Notes: a model not told the origin generated them from the sequence alone. Counted from the first letter of the stretch, positions 9,268 through 20,600 are shown. The stretch is 64,000 nucleotides of DNA from Asterias amurensis (GCF_032118995.1 NC_092662.1:1488001-1552000), one strand, 5' to 3'. Program-made: numbers and translations.

Positions 9268-9353
9268 GATTAACCGATGTGATGAAAACACACATTAAAG
9301 CCAGTCTTGCTTCTGACCTCTAGTGCTGAGTTGTGCCCTCTGATTGGTTAATC
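9268..9353 (+). ncRNA. Box C/D snoRNA, family h copy 7, intron 17
   Basis: Outside the 605-bp array. C box GTGATGA (9279), D box CTGA (9340), perfect 8-bp stem GATTAACC/GGTTAATC. The flanking intron sequence is unlike the other copies while the RNA is almost unchanged, which shows selection on the RNA itself. Confidence 0.87.
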
Positions 9354-9578
9354 CTTAATTTTGTTTCCACTTCCTGCAAATGGCAATGCAAACAAATGGC
9401 TATTTGACTCTAACTGTATCTCTTCTTCTGATCTCAGGGAGTACAAGATTTCCCAAGTCCAGTGATGAGTTTTTAACTGGTAAGTTGAAGTTCAAGTTTC
9501 ATTTTGTGATAGTGCACAACAGTTTTTGTAAAAGCTGCCTTGTTAATGCTTCTTGAAAATAAAGTATGAAAACAACAA

Positions 9579-9718
9579 GTTATAGCTCATTAGCCACATC
9601 AAACTTTCATTCCATGAAAGTATCGATGCCATAATGAGGCTTAGATTAAAATGGTGGTCAAATGAAGCGGCAAGAAGTTCTTTAATCTCCTATGCCGTGC
9701 CGAAAACCACCCACAAAT
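9579..9718 (+). ncRNA. H/ACA snoRNA copy C, intron 18
   Basis: A diverged relative of copies A and B. The CTTTCAT/ATGAAAG hairpin, hinge region, GCGGCAAGA arm, GCCGTGCCGAAAACC and ACA (9713) are kept; connecting bases vary. Retention of the structural elements suggests it is functional. Confidence 0.68.
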
Positions 9719-10090
9719 ACCACGCCTATTATTTCCTTAAAAGGAGGGTTCCACTGAATCTTTTTAACTGTGACCCCCTTGTTTTCTTTTTTACCAGATG
9801 GGGGCAATATGGTCGAGGACTGTACTAGTGGAACAAGGTGGGCTGTGTTTCAGGGGTAAGTACAAATTGCATTTCTTGTTTTGCCTCTTGATGAAAAAAG
9901 TTTGTTCAAAGTTCTGCTCCAAAGATTATGGTTTGCATTTGTTTTGAGTATTTGTTCAATAAGTATCATTTATTAAGTTTTTTATAAATGGATTGGAGAA
10001 AAGAGTATTACATATATCGATTGAGTCACACAATCTGCTGCTGGTCAATTTTTTGGTATTATATTCCAACAAATATAACCAAAATATTAA

Positions 10091-10167
10091 GAAATGCTAT
10101 AATGATGACAGCATGTATTATCTGATCTATTGATGAAAACAGGTCTTGTTCCACTGAATGGCATTTC
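10091..10167 (+). ncRNA. SNORD45: Box C/D snoRNA, SNORD45-like, intron 19
   Basis: C box ATGATGA (10102), D-prime CTGA (10122), C-prime TGATGAA, D box CTGA (10154), perfect 7-bp stem GAAATGC/GCATTTC. Guide GCATGTATTA before D-prime is complementary to 18S TAATACATGC, as in human SNORD45 (18S C174). Human SNORD45 genes sit in RABGGTB, not GAS5. Confidence 0.8.
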
Positions 10168-10357
10168 TCACAACTCTACGTAGTTAGGACATTGTTATAT
10201 ACAAAGTCGCAAGGTGAATCACAAGACCAACATTGGAAATGCATTTCAGGGTTTATGTAATAAAATATTTCTTCTTTTTTACAGCTATCAACAAAAATGC
10301 CGAAGATCTTTAATATCAGGTTCGTTATACTTCATAATAAAAAAAATTAGGAACGAT

Positions 10358-10451
10358 TGAATGATGTACAATGATGACAATATTGAATGCCCCAGTCTGA
10401 AAGTCATGATTGATTATTCAACAGTCAAATGCCTTCTGAGTACATCATTCA
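10358..10451 (+). ncRNA. Box C/D snoRNA, family j copy 1, intron 20
   Basis: C box ATGATGA (10371), D-prime CTGA (10397), D box CTGA (10436), 11-bp stem TGAATGATGTA/TACATCATTCA. Guide GAATGCCCC before D-prime is complementary to 18S GGGGCATTC, a site that may correspond to human SNORD98; tentative. A MITE separates it from the acceptor. Confidence 0.83.
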
Positions 10452-10499
10452 TGTAGAGTTTTCTGTGTCTCCAGTTATCACTCATTTTTATGTCGACAC

Positions 10500-10731
10500 T
10501 TAAAGACACTGGACTCTATTGATGAGATATTCATAAAATAACTTGCCTGTGAAAAATGAGCTTGTTAAGTTTGAAAATAACATTGAAACACTAGACTAGA
10601 AAACAAGTCTCCCCATAACTCATGCAAGCTATAAACACCAACAGGGAGCAACATGCAGAGTATAAGTAATTTTATCGCTTACTTGATAAAAATTATTTTG
10701 AGTGATTACCAATAGTGTGCACTGCCTTTAA
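10500..10731. repeat. MITE-like element in intron 20
   Basis: Begins TTAAAGACACTGGACTCTATTG and ends with the complementary pattern CCAATAGTGTGCACTGCCTTTAA, so it has terminal inverted repeats. It also contains internal sequence shared by the family (AACTTGCCTGTGAAAAATGAG). No coding capacity. Confidence 0.78.
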
Positions 10732-10975
10732 CCATTGCATCTATTTATCTGTTTCAGATGTTGACAAGTTGCTGTCTCCAGAGCAGAAGGGTTGTTGCCG
10801 TCTCCAACGAAGGTAAGTTTAACATAGATTTAAGTGTTGTGTTTTCTTTGTTGAACCCAACTGGACAAAGTATGCTCTCTTTTTGGTCCTTTCACTGCAT
10901 TTTAATTGAAAATGAAACTAAAATTCTTTAGAGCTGCTCAAATGGTTCGTGTCGACAAACTTTTAGTTTGTTTGT

Positions 10976-11062
10976 CTTGTACCAATGATGATTGTTATGA
11001 TTCTGCCAACCGGAGCGAGCCAATGAGGTCAAGTATAACCCGTTAAATTTCTGAGGTACAAG
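10976..11062 (+). ncRNA. Box C/D snoRNA, family k copy 1, intron 21
   Basis: C box ATGATGA (10985), D box CTGA (11051), 8-bp stem CTTGTACC/GGTACAAG. The segment AACCCGTTAAATTT before D and GCCAACCGGAGCGAGCC in the middle are identical in copy 2. Target not recognised. Confidence 0.85.
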
Positions 11063-11432
11063 AAATGCATTCTTTTTCATGAGAAAGGACAAACACTAAT
11101 TGATCAAAGTTTATACCTGCGGTTTTCATACTAACTTTGCTGTGTTTTTTGTTAATGCAGATTGTGTCAAAGACATCGGCTGGCTGAAAATGGATCAGTG
11201 AGATCAACTTGATATTTCAGGTGTGTGTATTTCTTTGTATACAAATGTAAATGCCAAAGAAAAATACGATTAATACCACTAAAACTAGCTTGATTTTGCA
11301 AATTGAAGAAAAAGCCATGTCAGATATTAGGCCAAAGTATGCATTGACAACCGGGGTCAACAACAAAATAAGGAGGCAAGATTGTATACCCCACTCTGAT
11401 TTTGTAGTTGTTTTTGCAATACATTATTCTTC

Positions 11433-11522
11433 AATGATGTACAATGATGACAATATTGAATGCCCCAGTCTGAAAGTCGTGATTGATTATTCAACAGTCA
11501 AATGCCTTCTGAGTACATCATT
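11433..11522 (+). ncRNA. Box C/D snoRNA, family j copy 2, intron 22
   Basis: Copy of the 10358 RNA with essentially one internal change. C box at 11444, D box at 11509, stem AATGATGTA/TACATCATT. Here the acceptor (11598) is 76 bases downstream, the normal spacing. Confidence 0.85.
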
Positions 11523-11719
11523 CATGTGGAGTTATCTTTGTTGTTGGCTTAATTTGGGGTCGTTTGTTAACCATTGCATTTATTTCTTGATTTCAAAGGT
11601 TTCTGGTGGAGAGCAGGATGATTGTTTGCCATCTCCATTGCCAGAATTTAAGGCAAGTTGAAATTTGTATGTGTTTTGGTTTTTGTTATTGGGTTGCCAA
11701 CTTTTGTTCAGAGTTTGTA

Positions 11720-11804
11720 TTGTACCGATGATGATTGTTATGATTCTGCCAACCGGAGCGAGCCAATGAGGTCAAGTATAACCCGTTAAATTTCTGAGGT
11801 ACAA
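11720..11804 (+). ncRNA. Box C/D snoRNA, family k copy 2, intron 23
   Basis: Copy of the 10976 RNA with one change in the linker before the C box. C box at 11728, D box at 11794, stem TTGTACC/GGTACAA. Confidence 0.85.
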
Positions 11805-12278
11805 GAAATGCAACTCATGTAACTAAAGAAAAATGTGTATCTGCTGATCAAATTTTGAATTGATATTCAAATACTAATTTTGATGTTTTTTTGTCGTGCA
11901 GTGTTGGAAGACTTTGCCGTACACAGTTTAAAAGATCATCGGGCTTGGAATCTCAGGTATGTATTTCATTGTATAGGAACCCTGTGGGCCTAAATATTTA
12001 TATTGGAAGTGACCTTTGCAAAGAAAATATGCTTGCTGTTCAAAGGGCATGGTTAACTCTTCTTTTTTTTTCTACTTTTTTTTTTAAAGATCTGAATAAC
12101 TTAAATTTAATAGCCAGACTCTGCCTGATATGTCTCTATAGCAAACACCATGTGTACTGGTCTTTTCTTGTACTTGATATAATATTCCTACTTTTCAAAT
12201 CCTATATTTCTTCTTTTGTTCCACAAATATGATGCCTGCACAAAGATGAACATCCATGACTGTTGGTGTAATTTGTTT

Positions 12279-12374
12279 TGGCATTCTGAAGATGATGAGT
12301 TTGAACTTGTGGGAATCTCTCTGAAATAACCATGTAGAGTAATTTTACAATGTTCACTGATCCAGATTTGCCAG
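12279..12374 (+). ncRNA. SNORD79: Box C/D snoRNA, SNORD79-like, intron 24
   Basis: C box ATGATGA (12292), D-prime CTGA (12321), D box CTGA (12357), stem GGCA-TCTG/CAGA-TGCC. The guide with D-prime reads TGGGAATCTCTCTGA, matching human SNORD79; it pairs with 28S GAGATTCCCA (A3809 site). Confidence 0.85.
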
Positions 12375-12552
12375 CATTGGGGTATTTTTTTACTTGATGT
12401 TTAAAAAAAAAATAACTGACTTGACTCGATCGTTGATTATAACTCCCTTTTACTTTTTATGTTAGGTTGTTTCCAGTGAGGGCAATTTCAGTCCACAAGC
12501 AAAACCATGAATTATCCCTGGAACAGGTGTGTAAAATGTCTACTTTGGTTAC

Positions 12553-12752
12553 AAGGTAGTGGACACTCATGGTAATTACTATGAAAAAAAGTCGCATAAA
12601 ACCTTACTTGGTAATGGGGAGAGATGGATAGTATAGCTCCCTCTGAATTGAGCTCAAATTTTCAGTTTTTTTTTATTTTATGCACATCTTGAGATAAACC
12701 AAGTGATAAGACCTGGCTTTGACAATTACCAATAGTGTCCAGTGTCTTTAAA
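12553..12752. repeat. MITE-like element in intron 25
   Basis: Ends AAGGTAGTGGACACTCATGG and CCAATAGTGTCCAGTGTCTTTAA are inverted repeats of the family at 10500-10731. Confidence 0.75.
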
Positions 12753-12818
12753 CTCTTAGGTTTGTTTATTTACAATTTTTCTTTTAACTTCCCAATCCCA
12801 AATCCAAATTTGTGGCAT

Positions 12819-12921
12819 GGGGAAAATGATGATAACTTTTAAACACGTACTATTGAACTCTCTAACTGAAGAGAAAGGTTTCACAGCTAATCTCGATGTT
12901 GTGTTCAAGTTCTGATTCCCC
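12819..12921 (+). ncRNA. SNORD81: Box C/D snoRNA, SNORD81-like, intron 25 (last)
   Basis: C box ATGATGA (12826), D-prime CTGA (12866), D box CTGA (12912), 6-bp stem GGGGAA/TTCCCC. Guide TTGAACTCTCT before D-prime equals the human SNORD81 guide to 28S AGAGAGTTCAA (A391 site). As in human GAS5, it is the last snoRNA of the host. Confidence 0.87.
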
Positions 12922-13535
12922 TCTTTCAAAAGCGAATTACATAGGTATTGGTCGACCCTTCTATTGAGGATCTGCCTGAGATCAATTTAGTTGATCCAAG
13001 AAAAGCGTTTGTTATAAAATGCATGGTTAGAAAGGTGTTTTAAAAAGCGAATAAAATGGTCCACACAAGTATCAATCGAAATTGCGTGATTTTCCCTAAA
13101 CGTCGTGAATTCACAGTCTGCCATTTTATGGAGTCGAGTCAAACCTTGACTCCACAAAATGGTATTCTTTGTCCCGTCTACTCCTGTCAAAAGAGAGTGG
13201 TGCGATTTTTTTCAGCGGATCTCTATGTAGCATTAAAAAATCCAATTCCCCTTGAAGATGAACCAGGCTTAGCCCCTATGCCTGTATTGAACATGGACAA
13301 TGTGTATCAAGTTCGTCTTGGTAGTATTTTGTTGATATGATAGTGATGACCTTTTTTTTTCTTTCTGTTATCTGCAGGTTTGAAGCCAAAAGGATCAAGT
13401 GCAACTGAACGGTTATCTTCCCAATGTTCACTGCCTGTCATTGCTTTAATCAAAATTAAACAAATTTGAATTATTTCATCTTCAGTACATGTGTAACTTT
13501 CTGATTAGAAACATAATTTCGATTCGAGTTGCTTC

Positions 13536-13541
13536 AATAAA
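13536..13541 (+). terminator. Polyadenylation signal of the snoRNA host gene
   Basis: AATAAA, overlapping a second copy (AATAAAATAAAA), lies about 160 bases into the last exon. Confidence 0.75.
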
Positions 13542-13560
13542 ATAAAATGAAGTGAAAGTA

Positions 13561-14611
13561 TCTGAGCTTGTTTCCTGTATGTTAATTTGTTTTGTGTTTT
13601 GACTTTAATAGGGGAGATGTATAAAACAAATGCATGTACATGTAACAGTTGTACATAATGATATTGGCTTTGACACTAATGTAGATGGTTACTTAATGAT
13701 TTAAAGCCATTGGGTAGTGGTGAAATACTTCTCTTGAAATATTATTTCATGAAATGCTTTACTTTTTGAGAAAACAGTAAAACTATCAATTCTCGTTAAC
13801 GAGAATTACGGATTTATTTTAAACACGTGTCATGACACGGCGGATACAAGGGTGGGTTTTCCCGTTATTTTCTCCCGACTCGATCCGATGACCGATTAAG
13901 CCCAAACTTTCACAGGTTTGTTATTTGATATAGAAGTTGTATACACGAAGTGTGGGCCTTGGACAATATTGTTGACCGAAAGGGTCCAATGGCTTTAAGT
14001 CTCAAGATGGCAACAAATATTAACTGTCTGCACATTCAGCATGGGTTTTGTAGGGGTGTCTAAACAAATCTTTCAAGGTAATTTTGTTGGGGGAGTGGGG
14101 TCATAGTGTTATCCCAGGAGGGGTGGTGCAAATCCTATAAACAATATTATCGACCTTAAAAATAATGTGCCTGTTAGGGATTGGGTAATGAAGGTTGTGT
14201 ATGTTTGTTGCATGCACGTCTTATCTAACTTTCATTATCGATGAATATTTTTAGGTTGAGCAGATTAAAGAAAGCAAAATATACTTGTGTATAAAACGCA
14301 AGATTCTAATTTTTGCGGGTTAATTAGTGGCTAAAGAGGGCGCCCTTTCAAAACAATAGTTGCTGCCCTGACCTAAAAGACATGTCTGTGGTCCTGACTC
14401 ATCTTTCAACAAATGACGTGTTAAGGAATAAGCGGAAATCATTTACTTGCCGAAGGAGACATGTAGTCTACGCACACGTGTTTTGAGGTCAATGTGTCGT
14501 CGTGCCTGTTTCGATCGAAGGCGGGAGGTAGGGGGAGCGCTGTCTGTGCAGTTAAAAAGGAACTTCAAGTCTGAAAATCTGCTGTGGGCGGATGGTGGAG
14601 ACTAGGGAAAG
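13561..14611. other. Intergenic spacer before the SMYD3-like gene
   Basis: Contains one MITE-like element (13701-13998) and the SMYD3-like promoter. Near 14470-14540 it becomes GC-richer with ACACGTG and GCGGGAGG motifs. No TATA box or coding pattern seen. Confidence 0.55.
13701..13998. repeat. MITE-like element with TTAAAGCCATTGG ends
   Basis: TTAAAGCCATTGG at the left end and CCAATGGCTTTAA at the right end are exact inverted repeats. The interior has no ORF. Confidence 0.82.
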
Positions 14612-17600
14612 ATGGCATCCGACGTAGAGAAGCAGGAAATGCCTGATGAACTTATCGAGGTTTTCACCACGAAGAACAGGGGGAGAGGTGTCCGAGTAAC
14701 TCGTGAAGTCAAGGCAGGGTGTCTGTTGCTGACTGAGGAGCCGTTTGAGTTTGTCGTCAAGAATGGGGAGAGGGGTTACTACTGCGACCAGTGTCTCGCA
14801 AAACGGTACGTTATGTTTAAATAAACTCAACTGTCAAGTTCAACGTTCTTCCTCCATGACCATGGGTTATTAAGTTAACTGTGTTAAAGGTCGCAGGTGA
14901 CGGATTAAAATAACACACTGCAGAAACTCTTTACTGCTGGTGGGTTAGTTAGTTCCTCCATGGTAGAGCATGTAGAGAAGGTAGACCCAGCACCCAGTGA
15001 CTGGGGCACTAGATTCTTTTTTTCGATATTTGGACATTTTACTAGATGACAGATAGGCCTAATGTCAAAATTTCGAGGAAAACAAATCTAGACATCTAGT
15101 GCCCAGTCACTGGGTCTAAGAGAGTAAGGTAGAGCATAGAGAAAGACTTAGACTTTTTTAGAGTACCTCTTGGTTTGGGGGGGGGGGTTACCTCCATTGC
15201 ACTATGGCATGCAGTGTTCTTTTCCAGTGTCTTCCCGGGTGATGGTACTAGAAATTATAAGTCTCGAATAGAGGACGAGGTAAAAAATACAGCATGGCAG
15301 TATTTAGTCAAATGGGATTGCTTTTCTTTGGAATGATTTAGTAATGAGTGAAAAAGTGGTGGCCAGATTTGGACATTTTTCATTTTTCCACGGCGCAAAG
15401 GGTACAAAAGATCAATTTTAACACAAGTTGAAGTTGAACACACTAACGTAATGGTAAAGCACGATGGTTACAGAGTGATCGTGTACTACTAGGTTATGTG
15501 GTTGATTGATTAGACCACAGAGAAAGAACGAATGATTAGACAACCCTAACTAACCCTACCCTCTACTCTACTCTACTCTGTACATCCATAATTATGCCTA
15601 ATTGATAAATGAACAGGTGTTCTGGAAAATGAGAGAACTAAACTAGGATTGTGATTAAATCAGAAAGTGATACTGATAGGCGGGCTTACTAATACTCCCA
15701 GAACTATGTTTGTGGAGACGATAACGGAATGAACCTCATATAGTTCTAGAAGTAGGCGGGGCCTAGGCTTTCAATGTAAAGAAAGTGTACTGTTTTGTTA
15801 TAACTATTTTGTGGACATTGACAATGTATGATTATAAATTATAGAACTTGTGTTTTAAAAACATATAATATATTTGTTCATGACCCAAATCCTACTGATA
15901 AATGAATCTACTGATGATGATTAGATGTTTTTTTATTCTAATGAAGAATGACTCAGTGGATTCTACTAAATTAATTTCCACCGATTTGTTTAATGTACTG
16001 CAGGGATGATATTCTTCACAAGTGCTCAGCCTGCAGGTTTGCATACTATTGCAACCGAGATTGTCAGGTAGAGAAACCTTATTCTTCTTCTCTTCATTTC
16101 GACATTTAAGTTTCTTCTGTTGAACCTGTCATCTGTACATATAAAGTATCCGTTTCTTGTGTTAATCACATTTGCCTATAATGACTTACCTCTTTCAGTC
16201 CATGTATGTAATCTGTATCTCGTTATAGTATATTGTAATGTATTTAGAGAGGTTTACAATCATTGCAACTAAATTTAGTTAAACTGTCGAACAGGCCTGT
16301 ATGCTTTGTTTTCAAACAGGCAAGGGCCCAAGGCATGTTTATCCTTGTTAAAGGGCACCCTATGAGGAAGTTGTAAATTTCTACTGGAGCATTTCAAGGG
16401 AATCAAGGCATTGACAAGGGGGGCACTGAGGCAATCACCTTCGTTGCCTCAGGGAAGTATCAAGCCTGGATTATTTAATTTACTTGTGACTAATTAAATC
16501 CTCTTTGGGGATAGAGGGTTCCAATTTTGGAAAATTTATTTCCTTTAGTGGAGATAGCATTTGGTGTGAAACTTCATTAAAATATTTAATCTGTGCCAAT
16601 TTTATAACCCACAGAGAGCAGCTTGGTCTTCACACAAACTGGAATGTGAGGGTATAAGTAGGGTCACTCCTAACGTTCCTTCAGACCATGTCAGACTCAT
16701 GTCTAGACTAAGTCGCAAAAGAAAGGTAGATATTTGAAGCAAGTTCTGTGAACATTTCTTAAACTGTTTTGGGTATATCTTGGGTTATCTGTGCTGTCGG
16801 TCGATCGCATTGTGTTATCGGTTGATCTCAATGTGCTATCAGTCAATCTTCCTGCAACTATTTTTTGTTTCTAAAAAAAATGTAAGTCCCAGATATCCTA
16901 CAGAGTCAAATGATCGTGCAACACAACAACCGATGGCGTGGTTTGACTGATCGCTTCCAACATAGATATTTTTAACACATGCTAATCTTTCCAAATCTTC
17001 AAAACTATAAATTATGCTTGCTTGATCAAAGGTTTAATTACCGGTACCTAACAATTTAACTTTGTTCCCCTCTCTAGAAACAACCTGCTGCAACAGTTAA
17101 TGGATCTGTGACTTTCCCTACTCATATCGACCACCTACAATCGGGTAAGATTTGAATTTTATTAGCTTCTTCTGAAAATAACAATAAACAAATAACAATA
17201 CTAATAACTGTATTTGTAAAGCGCCAAATTGCCAAAGGATACAAGGCACTGAAGAAAGAAGGGGAAAAGACAGAAAAAAGACAAAGACGACCAGCTATGA
17301 AGAGGGAAAAAGGTGGGTTTTGAGAGCACATTTGAAGAGACACTGTTGGAGTTGCCTGATTGTTTGTTCAGTGACATAACTTGGGTTGGGCTTTCATCCA
17401 ATTAAAAGTAGGGTGGAATTAGAGTTGATTTGAATGAAGGAAAGCCAAAATTATATTTTGTAAATTGACACAGTGTTTTTCTACAGAAACCTGTTAACGA
17501 TGTGTTGGTCAACTCTTGATAAACACAAATACACACATATAGCATATATTTAAATGAATGTAAAGGTATTAATAAGTTAATGATTATATTGAAATCACTT

Positions 17601-20600
17601 TACTGAAACAAAGTTAAAATGTGTGTTTTGTTTTTCTCTTTGGCAGTTCCAACAGATCTCCGTGGAGACACACAGCTAGAGTTCTCTAGTTGGTTGTATA
17701 CATTACGACGGTTCATGGGGGAGGAATCCAATGTCATGCTACCAGCTGAGGTCTTGGAGTTGTTCGGAAGGATGCGATGTAATACATGTGATATCTCAGA
17801 TGGTGAACTACAAAGCTTAGGAATTGGATTATATCTTAAGTGAGTCCAAACTCTGTTTGAAGTTATACTATGGCGCCCTTGAATGGCATTTTCTTTGTCA
17901 GATACTGTGCGCTCTATAAGTGATGTATATTATTATTATTACTATGGCAGATTTATTGATTCAATTCTTTGTGGGTGATACTGTGAATTAATGAAGCATT
18001 TGATCCCTATTCATATATTTTGGCTGTTGGTTCTTTTTCAGTTTTGATTTCAAAATCTTTAACTTAACGCTTGAGACAAAACCAGAACTGAAGTTCAGTA
18101 GGCTAGATTCTTCTGCCTGAGTACTCAACATAATGATACATAATGCAACTACTTACAGTTTGCTTGTTTTTCTTGTTGTATTGCCACAGATTTTCCATGT
18201 TTAACCACAGCTGTGACTATAACTGTGTTGCTATCCATAATGGGACTTCAATGAGTGTCAGAGCAACAAGAGATATACTTGCCAACAAAGAGGTGAAGTT
18301 AAGAATCTTAAAAAAGAGTCAACTCAAATTTTCAAAAACCAGGAATTCTTTATCTTTCTCTTCACTTTATTAAACTGCATATTTTTACTCTTTTTTTTGT
18401 TCCAGTGTTTTGTGTGCTATGTTGATGTGTTGAAACCAACCGCATCAAGAAACGCCATCTTGAGAAATGTCTTTCAGTTTATGTGCAAGTGTCACACGTG
18501 CAGAGACACAAAGAGGGTAAGAAGCAATATATATAAACTTGTTTATGCTTAACAATTTGTTACTCTTCTTATATTTCAAGTTTTATTTAGTCATTTGGTA
18601 AGTTATACAAGGTCAGGCAATCAACTTGTCAGATGATAAGATGATTTCCTCATTTTTTTGTTTCTTATCTGTACCATTAAAATCTTAAAAACACAGACTA
18701 CAAAGTTTTGTTTTGCCGGGATCTTTTCTCGTTTCTGACAAACCGCAGTGACAAACCTGCAAGGTGCTATACAAAATATATAATGTAGCTCTGCTTAACT
18801 TCTGTTCAAAACAAAACTTTTCTCGTTTGAATCATAAAGAGTTGACAACAACCATTTCCATTTAACCAACAACAAATTAGACTTTTCATGCGATTGTTGC
18901 TTTCCAGTTGTGTATTACTGGGTATATTTAATCTTTGTTTGGTTTTCCTTCTTAAAGGAACAACTTCGTCACAGTGTAAGGTGTGGTAACCCTGAGTGCA
19001 GAGAAGCTGTCCTTTTAAACCCAGGTAAGCAAAGTATACCGTTGAGCAATATTAACACAACACAGATGTGACCTCTGACGTCATCACTCGAAAACCATAA
19101 CATAATTAGCGCACATACTTCCGGGTAAAACCTTTGTGTTTTGGCAGCCAGCTAGAAAGCGTATGCAATATTACCATGACTACGCATCTTTTTGCCCCGT
19201 GAAATATGACGTGTACAGTGTTTTGTCGACAGAGGGCGGTTGGAATATAAGCATAGGTCACATTGTCTATATAAACAAATTTATTAAGATTAATGTGGAC
19301 AGTTGTGTCACCATTCACAAGATGGGCAGTTGAGTTGTCTTAAATGGTTTCTCAGTGTCCGAGAGTAGGAGTGTTTAACATGATGGTATGAATTTATTGA
19401 GAATAAATGTAGAATATATATCTTCCTATTTTACTCTCACAGATGGCAGTGTCAAGAGGTGCAGTCAGTGTACATTTGATGGTTTCCCTCCTGATTTCTC
19501 CGAGCAGCTGAAACTAGTGGAACAGCAATGCATGGCTAAACTATCAGCAGCTGAAGAGATTATGTCATTTGGAAATATCCTCTTTGTATAATTTTACTCT
19601 GTTTATTCTTAGATACTTTCCCTCTGCTTCTATAAACATGTTTTGTTAAAACCCTTACCACCTAAATCAAAAATCTTGTGCTTAAATTTTATTAGTACTA
19701 TACCCCAAAGTACAAATTCTTAGCATGGCACAAAGCATACCTCTAATCAAAGTCCATACGTTTTTGACATTTAATAGTGGCTAGAGCTGTCCAGCCGTCG
19801 ATTTCATTAAACTCTTCCTAACCTAGGATTAATCTTAGGGCGAGTTCCAGCCCCGCACTGTAGCATGCAAACCTTAAGATTAATTCTAAGTCTCGTCCTA
19901 ACTCGAGATAAAATGTATCCTAGGGCTTCGTAAAATAGGCTGCAGGTCACAACCTTGTGACAGGTTTTTATTTAGAGTGTTTAAAGAGTAGGCTTTGAAA
20001 ACGGCTGCTGGATCCTTCAAAGTTCTTGTTGTTATTTTGTAAGATATGATCTATTACCTCCAAACCACCCTCTGTCAGCCTTAATCCAGGCTTAGTCAAT
20101 AACATCAAGAGTCCAACGATTTGGGCATTAAGGGGCGTTCCAAGAAGGTCTCTACCCAATGACACAAGGGTTAAAGTTAATGGGTTTGGGGTTGTGTCTT
20201 TTGGTTTTGTTCTTCAACAGAATTTCCTTAACTTTACATTTCACATTGGCTGAAGATTCTTCAACTGAGTGAGCAGTGTTTAACCTTACAGAAGGGTATA
20301 CTCCACCCATACCATCACCTGGTACTAGAGACACTCCACTATGCAATGGATGCATGTATTCATCTTGAGAAATGGGAGCTAGCTCTTGAGTACGGGCTAC
20401 GATCTATTGAACATATTGAGTAAGTTTCAAAAGCGTTCTCCTTATTTCCAAGAAAGAAATATTGCAAGAATCCATCGGGTAACAATATGATAATATCTGT
20501 CTTTGAAATGTAGTAAAGTAGACTGTGAACTGCTGGCTTTGCTTTCATGAGAAGATTGTGGGTTCAAATAGCTGGCTTTGAGGTGTATATTATTTGATCA

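Larger units (their letters stand above)
2374..13560 (+). ncRNA. GAS5: GAS5-like snoRNA host gene: 26 exons, 25 introns, one snoRNA per intron
   Basis: Non-coding host transcript whose introns release snoRNAs guiding rRNA modification. Exons read from splice signals: 2374-2410, 4065-4124, 4438-4517, 4886-4957, 5199-5262, 5490-5549, 5833-5891, 6195-6248, 6575-6636, 6944-7006, 7329-7384, 7654-7707, 7952-7989, 8259-8312, 8557-8594, 8864-8917, 9162-9198, 9438-9479, 9798-9855, 10285-10319, 10758-10812, 11161-11220, 11599-11652, 11902-11956, about 12466-12526, and 13378 to about 13560. Exons are 35-80 bases with no shared reading frame, and exon 1 starts in a 5-prime TOP-like tract. Almost every snoRNA ends 70-150 bases before its acceptor. 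Five introns carry matches to human GAS5 residents, with SNORD74 early and SNORD81 last as in human GAS5. One donor (after 11652) is GC type. The exon list is by eye; the overall architecture is secure. Confidence 0.88.

Noticed and set aside
12985-13340. Overlapping open frames on both strands in the last host intron
   Set aside because: No recognisable domain, no splice context, and they lie between the last snoRNA and the final exon.
2374-13560. A protein-coding gene with many small exons
   Set aside because: Exon lengths and phases do not make a continuous frame, tandem exon copies differ by frame-breaking indels, and the conserved material lies in introns as snoRNAs.
20222-20269. The missing SMYD3-like exon between 19589 and 20292
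   Set aside because: A 48-bp stretch has plausible splice ends, but no phase gives an open frame joining both neighbours.
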